The notes under the pieces were generated by a model. The model was not told where the DNA came from, did no database searches, and saw nothing but the letters and a program-made list of their open reading frames with translations. Positions 18,725 to 27,782 of a stretch of DNA of 64,000 nt are shown in pieces. This DNA is from Njordibacter sp937773555. Its GTDB lineage: Bacteria; Pseudomonadota; Gammaproteobacteria; Pseudomonadales; Balneatricaceae. The stretch covers positions 868,001 to 932,000 of the forward strand of contig NZ_CP159830.1 in the NCBI RefSeq assembly GCF_047730085.1, in the 5' to 3' direction. Position 1 is the stretch's first letter; every line of letters begins with the position of its first letter. Both the position numbers and the translations under genes were made by a program.

Positions 18725-21136
18725 ATGAAAGGGTTTGTGCTTTCCCGCCATAGCCAAGATACCGATAAAGGGATCAACCTTAACTATTGGCTAGCTACTG
18801 AAAATGGCCCAGTGTGCCTGCGGCAAACCCAGCAAGAGGCAGTTTGTTTCTTGCCTTTGTCTCAGCAAGGCCAGGCGCAAAAATTAATGCAGTCTATGGC
18901 ATTACCAGACACCATGTGGCGGTTTCAATCCTTAGGGCTTAAGACCTTTCAGCACGAGCCTGCCGTGGCTCTTTATATGTCTAACCATAAATTTTTTCAG
19001 CAGGTGTGTGGCTTGCTAAGTGAGGCGAATATTAGCCTTATGGAACAAGACATTCAGCCCCAAGAACGTTATCTTATGGAGCGCTTTATTAGTGCCAGCC
19101 TAGTGTCTGACGCACCACCTATTAACGGTGTTTTAGCGGATGCTAGAGTTAAAAGCTGTGAATACACTCCCGCTATTAAGACAGTGTCGCTAGACATTGA
19201 AACCACTATGGATGGTAAAACAATCCATAGCATTGCCGTCTATAGCACTGAAAACCAAGGCATAGAGAATCAGTCGCCTGTGCAGGTGGTTTGGTTGCAT
19301 TGGCCTGCTAGTATGCCTAAGGAAAACATTAAAGACCTACCCCAGTATACCCAAGTGTGTGCCAACGAAAGGCAATTGTTAAAGCAATTTAGTCAGTGGT
19401 TACTGGACTATAACCCAGATGCAATTATTGGTTGGGCCCTAGTGCAGTTTGATTTTCAAATACTGTGTGCTCGGGCGCGAGAGTTAGGTGTGCGTTTGCG
19501 GTTGGGCCGAGGTGGTGAGGAAATACGCTGGCGTGCAGGGCAGGGTAATCGCCCAGCAAAGCTCTATATGCCGGGCCGTGTGGCTTTAGATGGCATTGAA
19601 GTAATGCGTTCTGCAACATGGCAGTTTGAATCGTTTTCGTTAGAAAATGTAGCAAGGCAATTACTGGGACGTGGTAAGGACATAACCAAGCCGCAAGACC
19701 GTGGCGAAGAAATTCAACGTATGTATCGTGAAGATCCAAGCTCATTGGTGAGCTATAACTTAGAGGATTGCCGCTTGGTATGGGATATTTTTATTAAAGC
19801 CAATTTAATGGCTTTTTTAATAGAACGTGCGCGGCTAACGGGTTTGCCAATGGATAGAGTGGGGGGCTCGTCTCAGGCCTTTGATCATCTATATTTGCCT
19901 CGCTTACACCGCCAAGGCTATGTTGCCCCTGCATTTGCGTCTGGTCAGGCAGGGGACAGCCCGGGTGGGTTTGTGATGGATTCTAAACCTGGGCTTTACC
20001 GCAACGTACTAGTATTAGACTTTAAAAGCCTTTACCCCAGCATTATTCGTAGCTTCAAAATTGATCCGTTAGGGTTAATTCAAGGCCTGCATAATGTCGG
20101 TGTAGCTAACAACGTGGACAAGGCTATTAGTGGATACAAAGGCGCTCAATTTAGCCGGAATCAAAGCATCTTGCCGGATATTATTGCTGAGCTTTGGGCA
20201 GCAAGAGATGTGGCCAAGGCCAACAAAAATACGCCACTGTCCACCTCTATAAAAATTGTTATGAATTCGTGTTATGGCGTACTGGGTTCAAGTGTTTGCC
20301 GTTTTTATGACCAGCGTTTAGCCAGCTCTATTACCTTGCGTGGCCACGCCATCTTGAATCAAACCAAAGACCTTATACAGCAGCAAGGTATGCAGGTGAT
20401 CTATGGAGATACAGATTCTGTATTTGTGTGGTTAGGCGACGAAGCGATCTCCTTAGCTAAAGTGCAAGCTAAAGGCAATGAGCTGGCAAAGGAGCTTAAT
20501 GAGTGGTGGAGTCATCATTTAAAAGTGGAGTTTGACCTCAAAAGTTATTTAGAAATAGAGTTTGAAACATACTTTAGTCGCTTTGTTATGCCCACTATAA
20601 GAGGACAAGAAACAGGTAGTAAAAAACGTTATGCCGGTGTTACTGTTGCGCCCGATGGAACGTCTAAGATGCTCTTTAAAGGCTTAGAGCAAGTGCGTAC
20701 AGATTGGACCAAGTTGGCAAAAGACCTGCAGGCGCAGCTTTATCAGCGCGTATTTAACGACGAACCATATTTGGACCTGATTAAGCCTTTGTTAACACAA
20801 GTAAGATCTGGTGAGTTAGACCATAAGCTGGTGTACAGAAAACGCCTGCGAAGGCCCTTAGCCGAATACCAAAAAAATGTCCCACCACACGTTCAAGCGG
20901 CACGTAAAGCAGAGGCTTGGCGGCTAGAAAACCAACTGCCATCAGCTTATGCTAACGGGGGTTGGATAGAGTATGTGATCACTCTTACAGGGCCAGAGCC
21001 ATTAGAAATGGCGCCTAAAAATTACGATTATGAGCATTATATCGATCGTCAAATAGAGCCAGTAGTTGATGGCATACTCCCTTTTCTAAATGATAGTTTC
21101 GCCAGTATCACTGAGCGACAGTTGGGTTTGTTTTAG
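18725..21136 (+). CDS. polB: DNA polymerase II (family B)
   Basis: Repair and translesion polymerase with 3'-5' proofreading, 803 residues. Exonuclease motifs appear as SLDIETT (Exo I) and WALVQFDFQIL (Exo II), with YNLEDCRLVWD as Exo III. Polymerase motifs are DFKSLYPSIIRSF (A), KIVMNSCYGVLGS (B) and IYGDTDSVFV (C); KKRYAG and the C-terminal thumb follow. In enterobacteria polB is SOS-controlled, but no LexA box was found in the 298-bp region upstream (18427-18724), which otherwise holds no gene. It is convergent with the hydroxyacid dehydrogenase gene across about 110 bp. Confidence 0.95.
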   Translation: MKGFVLSRHSQDTDKGINLNYWLATENGPVCLRQTQQEAVCFLPLSQQGQAQKLMQSMALPDTMWRFQSLGLKTFQHEPAVALYMSNHKFFQQVCGLLSEANISLMEQDIQPQERYLMERFISASLVSDAPPINGVLADARVKSCEYTPAIKTVSLDIETTMDGKTIHSIAVYSTENQGIENQSPVQVVWLHWPASMPKENIKDLPQYTQVCANERQLLKQFSQWLLDYNPDAIIGWALVQFDFQILCARARELGVRLRLGRGGEEIRWRAGQGNRPAKLYMPGRVALDGIEVMRSATWQFESFSLENVARQLLGRGKDITKPQDRGEEIQRMYREDPSSLVSYNLEDCRLVWDIFIKANLMAFLIERARLTGLPMDRVGGSSQAFDHLYLPRLHRQGYVAPAFASGQAGDSPGGFVMDSKPGLYRNVLVLDFKSLYPSIIRSFKIDPLGLIQGLHNVGVANNVDKAISGYKGAQFSRNQSILPDIIAELWAARDVAKANKNTPLSTSIKIVMNSCYGVLGSSVCRFYDQRLASSITLRGHAILNQTKDLIQQQGMQVIYGDTDSVFVWLGDEAISLAKVQAKGNELAKELNEWWSHHLKVEFDLKSYLEIEFETYFSRFVMPTIRGQETGSKKRYAGVTVAPDGTSKMLFKGLEQVRTDWTKLAKDLQAQLYQRVFNDEPYLDLIKPLLTQVRSGELDHKLVYRKRLRRPLAEYQKNVPPHVQAARKAEAWRLENQLPSAYANGGWIEYVITLTGPEPLEMAPKNYDYEHYIDRQIEPVVDGILPFLNDSFASITERQLGLF

Positions 21137-21244
21137 GCTGTTGGTGGGGCTGTCTGGTTGTCTTTGTTTGTTCTATTTTCAGCTAAATAGTGCGTCTTTT
21201 TTTAACTGGGGTGAGCTTGTCTTTGTGCCCGTTTATTTGCGTGA

Positions 21245-22381
21245 TCAACTGATCAAATGCTTGGGAAAGTCTTCAACTTTTTCACATCCCACCTGCTCCA
21301 TAACCTGCTGAAGTTGGCGTTTGAATATCTCTAGCACTTGATTGCCACCTTGGTCTCCCATGGCACATGCCCCAAACATTGGCGCTCTGCCAAGAAAAGT
21401 AAACCTTGCACCTGAGGCCAAACTGGAAGCAACATCTGCACCTGAACGAATCCCTCCGTCCATCATTAGTGTTACAGTATCGCTGTATTTTTTTGCCAGC
21501 TCTGCAAGTGGTTTAATGGTAGATTGTCCAGAATCTAACTGTCTGCCGCCATGATTTGACACAATTAAACCGTCAACACCCAGTTTAATGGCTATCTCTG
21601 CGTCTTCTGGATTAACGATCCCTTTGATCACTAGGTTACCCGGCCACTGTTCGCGAATGGCTTTAATTTTATCTTCAGTTAAGCGCCCAGAAAAAGTCTT
21701 ATTCATAAATAGGCCAAGATGCTGCATGTTGAGGCCATCTGGAATGTAAGGTTTCATGGTTTTGAACTCAGGTGACCCTGCCAAAAGTTGCTCTATCGCC
21801 CACCTTGGATGAGTGGCTATTTGTAGAATATTGGCCAAGGTCATTTGCGGTGGGATAGAAAGGCCGTTTTTAATTTCCTTTGGGCGGTAGGCAAAAGTAG
21901 GGGTGTCGGCCAGCAATACTAGGGTTTTACAGCCCGCCTGAGCAGCCCGCGCAAGGAGTTTGTCGCGCAATACATTTTCTGCGGGGTGATAGAGTTGGAA
22001 CCAAAAATCACCTTCAGTAATATCGGCAATGGTTTCGATACTTGCAGTACCTACAGTGCTAAGGCAAAACGGCACATTATGCTGCTTGGCTGCCTTTGCC
22101 AAAATCTCACAAGACTTTGGCCACATGAGCCCCTGAAGCCCAACGGGTGCTATGCCAAAGGGTGAGTCGTAGGTTTTACCAAATAGCGTGGTTTGTTGTG
22201 AGGCACCATTGAAACCACGTAAGTAATGTGGACGAAGTTGGATGTCGCGTATTTCTTTCGTGTTGCGAGCGAGGTTGATGTTGGAAAAGCATCCCCCGGT
22301 GAGGTAATCATAGGCAAAGCCTGGCATGCGCTGTTTTGCGCGCTCGGCTAGCATTTCGATTGAGGGGTAGCGCGAATCCAT
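21245..22381 (-). CDS. FMN-dependent L-2-hydroxyacid dehydrogenase (LldD family)
   Basis: TIM-barrel flavoenzyme that oxidises an L-2-hydroxyacid such as lactate to the 2-oxoacid. Expected active-site elements are all present: FAYDYLTGG, FGIAPVGLQGLMWP, CLSTVGTAS, WFQLYHP, LLADTPTFAYRPKEIKNG, LVIKGI (Lys), VSNHGGRQLD (catalytic His and Arg) and MDGGIRSG with FLGRAPMFG for FMN phosphate. It has 378 residues. Substrate is not determinable: lactate, mandelate and glycolate enzymes share these motifs. It is divergent from a GntR/FadR-type gene, an arrangement often seen for lactate utilisation. Confidence 0.85.
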   Translation of the reverse strand: MDSRYPSIEMLAERAKQRMPGFAYDYLTGGCFSNINLARNTKEIRDIQLRPHYLRGFNGASQQTTLFGKTYDSPFGIAPVGLQGLMWPKSCEILAKAAKQHNVPFCLSTVGTASIETIADITEGDFWFQLYHPAENVLRDKLLARAAQAGCKTLVLLADTPTFAYRPKEIKNGLSIPPQMTLANILQIATHPRWAIEQLLAGSPEFKTMKPYIPDGLNMQHLGLFMNKTFSGRLTEDKIKAIREQWPGNLVIKGIVNPEDAEIAIKLGVDGLIVSNHGGRQLDSGQSTIKPLAELAKKYSDTVTLMMDGGIRSGADVASSLASGARFTFLGRAPMFGACAMGDQGGNQVLEIFKRQLQQVMEQVGCEKVEDFPKHLIS

Positions 22382-22497
22382 TTTATTTTCTCTACTTGTG
22401 GTTGCTTTAGAAACCGTCTAAACGTTTTAGGGCTTTAACCCTAACACTGTGTTGTTCTATAGACCAAATCACTTGTTAAACTTTGGCTGCTGTAAAA

Positions 22498-22528
22498 CAG
22501 CACCAAAATCATTATGCCCTTGGTGCTG
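22498..22528. promoter_or_regulatory. Inverted repeat in the lldD-like/gntR divergent region
   Basis: CAGCACCAA (22498-22506) and TTGGTGCTG (22520-22528) are perfect 9-bp arms around a 13-bp spacer, 53 bp before the gntR start. A smaller hairpin GCTGT-AAA-ACAGC just upstream shares the CAGC segment, so two exclusive foldings are possible. The 199-bp interval also contains two copies of GACCAAA (22462 and 22572). Any of these could be operators of the adjacent regulator. Confidence 0.4.
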
Positions 22529-22580
22529 CTTAGGCTCTAGTAGCTAGATGTTAAATAGGTTAAAGTGATCTGACCAAAAT

Positions 22581-23312
22581 ATGAGTATATTTATGAACAA
22601 AGTTAAAATGATCAGTCGTGCCATCGAAGAGGATATTCGTCAGTGTCGATGGTTACCCGGTAATAGGCTACCTGGGCAGTTAAAACTTATGGCGCGTTTT
22701 GGTGTATCTAGAACCTGTTTGCGTGAAGCGATTAACGGCCTAGAGGTTAAAGGACTAATTACTAGCCGCCATGGTTCGGGTTGTTATGTGAATAATTTGT
22801 TTGAAGCCCAGTTTGCCGGCCCCATGAGGGGTGTCGAGCGCAATTCGGTTGCGTTACAGCTGTCCGTTATGGAAATGCGATTAGTGTTGGATGGAGCGGC
22901 TGTTCAATGCGCCTGTGAACACGCTACTGATGAACAGTTGGCTGCCATAGGCCATGAGTATAAGCTAATGGCGCAGCGCCGTGGAAATGCCCTTCAGCGT
23001 GCAAAGGCAGACTTAAAGTTCCATATGCTCATTGCAGAATCTAGCCATAGCCTTATTATTGTGTCCCTGAGCCAATTATATTATGCACAGTTTTTTAATG
23101 CCATTTATGGCACATTGTATAGTGTTGCAGGGCGAGATTTAACCTTGTCTGGCGAAGTTTCAGTAGCGATTGGTACGCAACATCATGCTATTTATGAAGC
23201 GCTCATGGTGCGTGATGGCGAGGCAGCAAAAGCAGCAGCTCAGGCCCATATTCGTTACTCAATGTCTATGTTGGAGGATAGAACCAAGTTTAACGTTGCT
23301 GAGGTGGGTTAG
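22581..23312 (+). CDS. GntR-family regulator, FadR subfamily (FCD domain)
   Basis: An N-terminal winged helix (ISRAIEEDIRQCRWLPGNRLPG, FGVSRTCLREAINGLEVKGLI, RHGSGCYV) is followed by an all-helical FCD effector domain. Its metal-site residues are seen in DLKFHMLIAESSHS, QHHAIYEAL and AQAHIRYSM. It has 243 residues. Divergent from the hydroxyacid dehydrogenase gene, it most likely represses it and is relieved by the substrate, like LldR; the effector is inferred from context. Transcription then continues toward thrS, but a 164-bp gap separates the two. Confidence 0.87.
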   Translation: MSIFMNKVKMISRAIEEDIRQCRWLPGNRLPGQLKLMARFGVSRTCLREAINGLEVKGLITSRHGSGCYVNNLFEAQFAGPMRGVERNSVALQLSVMEMRLVLDGAAVQCACEHATDEQLAAIGHEYKLMAQRRGNALQRAKADLKFHMLIAESSHSLIIVSLSQLYYAQFFNAIYGTLYSVAGRDLTLSGEVSVAIGTQHHAIYEALMVRDGEAAKAAAQAHIRYSMSMLEDRTKFNVAEVG

Positions 23313-23476
23313 GATTGCCGCAAGGGCTTGAAAAGGTTGTTCTCAAAGTTGAATGCAGGTAAAATCACGCTTCATTTTTTGCGCTATGGTTGCTGCTGTT
23401 TGATACAGCGTTAATTGTAACAGCGTTTTACCCCAAGTGGCCTTTGGTAGGGGCCACCACTGATCAAGGAAATATC

Positions 23477-25396
23477 ATGCCGATAATTACTCTTCCTGAT
23501 GGCAGTCAGCGGTCTTTTGACGCGCCTGTTACAATCCACGACGTTGCTTTTGACATCGGCCCAGGGCTTGCTAAAGCTGCTGTAGCTGGCAAGGTGTTGG
23601 GCGAGTTAGTTGATACCAGTTATGTCATTACTGAAGATGCCGCTCTTGCTATTGTGACTTCAAAGGATGAAGAAGGGCTTGAAGTCATTCGTCATTCGTG
23701 TGCGCACATGATGGCCCAAGCAGTTCAGGATGAGTTTCCTGGCGCTCAGGTGACCATTGGCCCAGTGATTGAAGATGGTTTTTTCTATGACTTTGCTTAT
23801 GAGCGTCCATTTACCCCAGAAGATTTAGTTAAAATTGAAGCTCGTATGAAAGCTTTGACTAAAGAAAACCTTAAAGTTGAGCGCCGCATTATGAGCCGCG
23901 CTGATGCGGTTGGATTTTTCAAAGACCTTGGTGAAGACTACAAAGTAGAGATTATTGACAGTATTCCTGGCGAAGAAGACCTGTCTTTTTATAGTCAAGG
24001 TGGCTTTACCGACTTATGCCGTGGCCCTCATGTTCCGTCTACTGGCCATATCAAGTCGTTTAAGCTAATGAAGGTTGCGGGTGCCTACTGGCGTGGTGAT
24101 TCTAACAATGCCATGCTAACGCGTGTTTACGGCACAGCGTGGGCAGACAAAAAAGACCTTAAAGCCTATTTGCACCGCTTAGAAGAAGCAGAAAAACGCG
24201 ACCACCGCAAGCTAGGTAAAAAGCTAGATTTATTCCACACCCAAGAAGAAGCCCCGGGGATGATATTTTGGCATCCCAATGGCTGGACAATCTACCAAGT
24301 GGTTGAGCGTTACATGCGTGAGCGTCAGATTGAAGGTGGCTACCAAGAGGTGAAAACGCCACAAGTGGTTGATCGCAGCCTTTGGGAACGTTCTGGCCAT
24401 TGGGATAAGTTTTCTGAGATGATGTTCACCACGTCTTCTGAAAACCGTGACTATGCTGTTAAGCCCATGAACTGCCCATGTCATGTACAGATTTTTAATC
24501 AAGGTTTGAAGAGCTACAAAGAGTTACCTATTCGCATGGCCGAGTTTGGCTCATGCCATCGCAATGAACCTTCTGGCACGTTGCATGGCATTATGCGTGT
24601 TCGTGCCTTTACTCAAGACGATGGCCATATTTTCTGTTCTGAAAGCCAGATGCAAGATGAAGTGGCTCGATTCATTGACTTTTTGTACGACGTGTACCAA
24701 GACTTTGGCTTTGACGATGTCATTCTAAAGTTGTCTACTCGGCCAGAGCAGCGAGTTGGTGCTGATGAAGTTTGGGATCGTGCGGAGGCTGCTTTAGAAG
24801 AAGCACTAAATGCTAAACAACTGCCCTTTGATATTTTGCCAGGTGAGGGTGCTTTTTATGGCCCTAAGATTGAATTCTCTTTGAAGGATTGCCTTGGCCG
24901 AGTTTGGCAGTGTGGCACTATTCAGGTAGACTTTTCTATGCCAGGCCGTCTTGATGCACAGTTTGTAAACGAAGCAGGTGATCGTGAAGTTCCGGTGATG
25001 TTGCATCGGGCAACTTTAGGTTCATTTGAGCGGTTTTTAGGTATTTTGATCGAAAACTTCGCCGGTGCTATGCCGCCTTGGTTAGCACCCAAACAAGTGT
25101 CAATTTTGAATATTACGGACAAACAGGCCCCTTTTTGCAAAGAAGTTGCAGAAAACTTAACAAAAATGGGCTTTAGGGCCTCTGCGGACTTGAGAAACGA
25201 AAAGGTAGGCTTTAAAATCCGCGAGCACACAATTCTTAAAGTTCCTTATTTGCTAGTTATTGGTGATAAGGAAGTTGAAACTCAATCTGTCACTGTACGA
25301 ACTCGTACGGGTGAAGATTTGGGTAATATGAGCCTAGAATCGTTTGCCGATCTGCTTAATGCAGATATCGCCAAACTAGGCCGCAGTGAAACGTAA
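23477..25396 (+). CDS. thrS: Threonyl-tRNA synthetase
   Basis: Class II synthetase that charges tRNA-Thr, 639 residues. Domain order is an N-terminal TGS-like domain (MPIITLPDGSQRSF), the editing domain with HSCAHMMAQAV and the Cys in TDLCRGPHVP, the catalytic core with motif 1 near YQEVKTP, AVKPMNCPCHVQIF (zinc Cys), motif 2 RAFTQDDGHIF and motif 3 in HRATLGSFERFLGIL, then the anticodon-binding domain. The frame is open to 23390, but ATG 23477 with AAGGA upstream is the clear start. The leader contains a short GTGGCC/GGCCAC hairpin that might serve thrS autocontrol, which is known in Escherichia coli. Heads the thrS-to-ihfA block. Confidence 0.97.
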   Translation: MPIITLPDGSQRSFDAPVTIHDVAFDIGPGLAKAAVAGKVLGELVDTSYVITEDAALAIVTSKDEEGLEVIRHSCAHMMAQAVQDEFPGAQVTIGPVIEDGFFYDFAYERPFTPEDLVKIEARMKALTKENLKVERRIMSRADAVGFFKDLGEDYKVEIIDSIPGEEDLSFYSQGGFTDLCRGPHVPSTGHIKSFKLMKVAGAYWRGDSNNAMLTRVYGTAWADKKDLKAYLHRLEEAEKRDHRKLGKKLDLFHTQEEAPGMIFWHPNGWTIYQVVERYMRERQIEGGYQEVKTPQVVDRSLWERSGHWDKFSEMMFTTSSENRDYAVKPMNCPCHVQIFNQGLKSYKELPIRMAEFGSCHRNEPSGTLHGIMRVRAFTQDDGHIFCSESQMQDEVARFIDFLYDVYQDFGFDDVILKLSTRPEQRVGADEVWDRAEAALEEALNAKQLPFDILPGEGAFYGPKIEFSLKDCLGRVWQCGTIQVDFSMPGRLDAQFVNEAGDREVPVMLHRATLGSFERFLGILIENFAGAMPPWLAPKQVSILNITDKQAPFCKEVAENLTKMGFRASADLRNEKVGFKIREHTILKVPYLLVIGDKEVETQSVTVRTRTGEDLGNMSLESFADLLNADIAKLGRSET

Positions 25397-25434
25397 ATAT
25401 ACGTTTCAAATTATGAATTAACGGAGATACCGAA

Positions 25435-25974
25435 ATTAAACGGGAATATACTAAGGGCAAAGCAAAACGCCCAACAATTAACGAACATATTGAAGCGATA
25501 GAATGTCGCCTCATCGGTGCCGACGGCGAACAAGTCGGTATTGTTACTGTAGCTGAAGCACTAGTAATGGCAGAAGCAGCTAAGCTGGATCTAGTTCAGA
25601 TTGCAGCCGATGCTGAGCCTGTGGTCTGTAAGATCATGGACTACGGCAAACAAGTGTTTGAAGTGAAAAAACAAAAAGCGGCTGCTAAAAAGAAGCAAAA
25701 GCAGACGCAAGTGAAAGAAATCAAGTTCCGTCCAGGGACTGATGTAGGAGATTATCAGGTAAAACTACGCAACCTGATCCGTTTCCTAGAGAATGGTGAC
25801 AAGACGAAAGTAACCTTGCGTTACCGTGGTCGTGAGATGGCACACCAAGAATTGGGTATGGAATTACTCAAGCGTGTAGAGGTCGATTTGGCCGAATACG
25901 CTGGAGTAGAGCAATATCCGAAGATGGAAGGCCGTCAATTGACTATGGTTTTGGCACCAAAGAAAAGAAAGTAG
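25435..25974 (+). CDS. infC: Translation initiation factor IF-3, AUU start
   Basis: Binds the 30S subunit and checks initiator-tRNA pairing. The frame begins at ATT 25435 (IKREYTKGK), with GGAG 8 bp upstream and no in-frame ATG before it. AUU starts are characteristic of infC, where IF-3 discriminates against its own codon to autoregulate. N-terminal domain residues RPTINEHIEAIECRLIG, basic linker KKQKAAAKKKQKQTQVKEIKFRP and C-terminal domain GDKTKVTLRYRGREM are present; 180 residues, normal length. Follows thrS by 38 bp. Confidence 0.96.
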   Translation: MKREYTKGKAKRPTINEHIEAIECRLIGADGEQVGIVTVAEALVMAEAAKLDLVQIAADAEPVVCKIMDYGKQVFEVKKQKAAAKKKQKQTQVKEIKFRPGTDVGDYQVKLRNLIRFLENGDKTKVTLRYRGREMAHQELGMELLKRVEVDLAEYAGVEQYPKMEGRQLTMVLAPKKRK

Positions 25975-26065
25975 CCGTTAAACGCTACATTCGGGAGACC
26001 ACTTAAGGGTTTAGGTTCTTAAATGCGTCTTCATTAACAATCAACGAATGCGTGGAGTAAATGTA

Positions 26066-26260
26066 ATGCCTAAGATGAAATCTTGCAGCGGCGCTGCAAA
26101 ACGATTCAAGAAAACTGCTAACGGCTTTAAACACCGTCAGTCCTTCACCAGTCATATTTTGACCAAAAAGAGTACCAAGCGTAAGCGTCATTTACGTGGC
26201 ACTTTGCAGATTAGTGCTGCAGATAAGCCATTAGTAAAGCGCATGTTGCCGTATATCTAA
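26066..26260 (+). CDS. rpmI: Ribosomal protein bL35
   Basis: Small basic 50S protein, 64 residues from ATG 26066 (MPKMKSCSGAAKRFK) with GGAG upstream; an upstream in-frame ATG at 26048 would add six atypical residues. The family core KRKRHLRGT and the LPYI end are visible. It lies between infC and rplT as in enterobacteria, where L20 represses translation of this gene through the infC-rpmI leader; the corresponding leader here is 25975-26065. Confidence 0.96.
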   Translation: MPKMKSCSGAAKRFKKTANGFKHRQSFTSHILTKKSTKRKRHLRGTLQISAADKPLVKRMLPYI

Positions 26261-26285
26261 TTAGTCACTGGTAAGGAGAAGTATA

Positions 26286-26642
26286 ATGTCTCGCGTAAAA
26301 CGTGGTGTCCAAGCACACCGTCGTCATAAGAAGATCCTCAAGCTGGCTAAAGGCTATTACGGTGCACGTAGTCGTGTATTTCGAGTTGCTAAGCAAGCAG
26401 TAATCAAAGCTGGCCAATATGCCTACCGCGACCGTCGTCAACGTAAGCGTCAGTTTCGTGCTCTATGGATTGCTCGTATAAACGCTGGTGCGCGTATGAA
26501 CGGGTTGTCTTACAGCCGTTTGATTTCTGGTTTGAAGAAATCTTCAATCGAGATCGACCGCAAAGTATTGGCAGACCTAGCCATTCACGACAAAGCGGTA
26601 TTCACAGCGATCGTAGAGAAGGCTAAAGCGGCACTCGCTTAA
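26286..26642 (+). CDS. rplT: Ribosomal protein bL20
   Basis: RNA-binding 50S assembly protein of 118 residues, full length. The family signature is clear: the N-terminal MSRVKRGVQAHRRHKKILKLAKGYYG and the globular part with RQFRALWIARINAGAR. AAGGAG stands just upstream of the ATG. In enterobacteria L20 also feeds back on rpmI-rplT translation. A series of hairpins and a strong terminator-like stem follow before pheS. Confidence 0.97.
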   Translation: MSRVKRGVQAHRRHKKILKLAKGYYGARSRVFRVAKQAVIKAGQYAYRDRRQRKRQFRALWIARINAGARMNGLSYSRLISGLKKSSIEIDRKVLADLAIHDKAVFTAIVEKAKAALA

Positions 26643-26714
26643 GCTGGTTGATCTAACACTAACCTTGGTTAGCATAGATTAAACTACCTTCGTATCCTCT
26701 AACGAGGATTAGAA

Positions 26715-26752
26715 ACAGGGGAAGAGTGCAAACTCTTCCCCTGTCTTGTTTT
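26715..26752 (+). terminator. Strong terminator or attenuator before pheS
   Basis: A perfect 13-bp stem (ACAGGGGAAGAGT, 26715-26727, with ACTCTTCCCCTGT, 26732-26744) is closed by a GCAA tetraloop and followed by CTTGTTTT. Two smaller hairpins precede it: CTAACC-TT-GGTTAG (26659-26672) and ATCCTC-TAAC-GAGGAT (26694-26709). It ends 15 nt before the pheS start. No Phe-rich leader peptide is present between rplT and this stem. Confidence 0.85.
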
Positions 26753-26766
26753 AGATGGAGAATAAT

Positions 26767-27762
26767 ATGGATCACCTCAAGCAACTGGTCACCGATGGCT
26801 TAAACGCTGTGGCTCAAGCGGCAGATGAAGCAGCCCTTGACCACGTTCGGGTTCAGTACTTAGGTAAAAAGGGCGAACTGACACAACAACTCAAAAGCCT
26901 AGGCCAGCTGTCGGCACAAGAGCGCCCTGCAGCAGGTGCGAAGATCAATGAAGCCAAACAGCAAGTGCAAGACGCTATTACCGTAAAGCGCACTATGATG
27001 GCTGCTAATGCCCTTAGCAAGCAACTTGCAGTAGAAAGCATTGATGTCACACTACCCGGGCGTGGCCAAGATTTTGGAGGCCTACACCCTGTCACCATGA
27101 CCATCGAACGGATTCAAAACTTCTTCGCTCAAATTGGTTTTTCTGTAGCCCAAGGCCCAGAAATTGAAGATGACTACCACAATTTTGAAGCACTCAATAT
27201 TCCTGCTCATCACCCGGCGCGAGCTATGCATGACACGTTCTATTTTGGTGATGGCACCTTACTTCGTACCCACACATCAGGTGTACAAGTGAGAACTATG
27301 GAAAAGCAACAGCCGCCGATCCGCATTATTTGTCCTGGCCGCGTTTATCGGTGTGATTCCGACCAAACCCACTCGCCCATGTTCCACCAGATAGAAGGCT
27401 TGCTAGTAGATGACAATATTAGTTTTGCAGACTTAAAAGGTATTCTGCATAACTTCCTCAACGTCTTCTTCGAACGTGACCTTCAAGTGCGCTTTCGCCC
27501 CTCATACTTTCCCTTTACAGAGCCCTCCATAGAAGTAGATATCGGTTACTTAGGTGAAGATGGAGAACAAAAGTGGCTGGAAGTATTGGGTTGTGGCATG
27601 GTTCATCCTAAAGTATTCGAACACTCAGGCATCGACACTGAAAAATACACTGGTTTTGCCTTTGGTATGGGAGTAGAGCGCTTGGCTATGTTGCGTTACG
27701 GCGTTAAAGACTTACGGATGTTCTTTGAAAATGACCTACGCTTTTTGGCCCAATTTAGTTAA
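26767..27762 (+). CDS. pheS: Phenylalanyl-tRNA synthetase, alpha subunit
   Basis: Catalytic subunit of the alpha2-beta2 class II synthetase, 331 residues. It shows an N-terminal coiled coil (DHLKQLVTDGLNAV, GKKGELTQQLKSLG), then GPEIEDDYHNFEALNIP, HPARAMHDTF, LRTHTSGVQVRTM (motif 2 region), RPSYFPFTEPS, WLEVLGCGMVHP and the motif 3 segment FAFGMGVERLAMLRYG. ATG 26767, with GGAG 6 bp upstream, is preferred to ATG 26755. It is followed by pheT after 20 bp. Confidence 0.97.
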   Translation: MDHLKQLVTDGLNAVAQAADEAALDHVRVQYLGKKGELTQQLKSLGQLSAQERPAAGAKINEAKQQVQDAITVKRTMMAANALSKQLAVESIDVTLPGRGQDFGGLHPVTMTIERIQNFFAQIGFSVAQGPEIEDDYHNFEALNIPAHHPARAMHDTFYFGDGTLLRTHTSGVQVRTMEKQQPPIRIICPGRVYRCDSDQTHSPMFHQIEGLLVDDNISFADLKGILHNFLNVFFERDLQVRFRPSYFPFTEPSIEVDIGYLGEDGEQKWLEVLGCGMVHPKVFEHSGIDTEKYTGFAFGMGVERLAMLRYGVKDLRMFFENDLRFLAQFS

Positions 27763-27782
27763 TCTTTGATCGAGAGATAGAC

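Noticed and set aside
26643..26714. pheM-like leader peptide
   Set aside because: No start codon followed by Phe codons exists in any plus-strand frame before the terminator.
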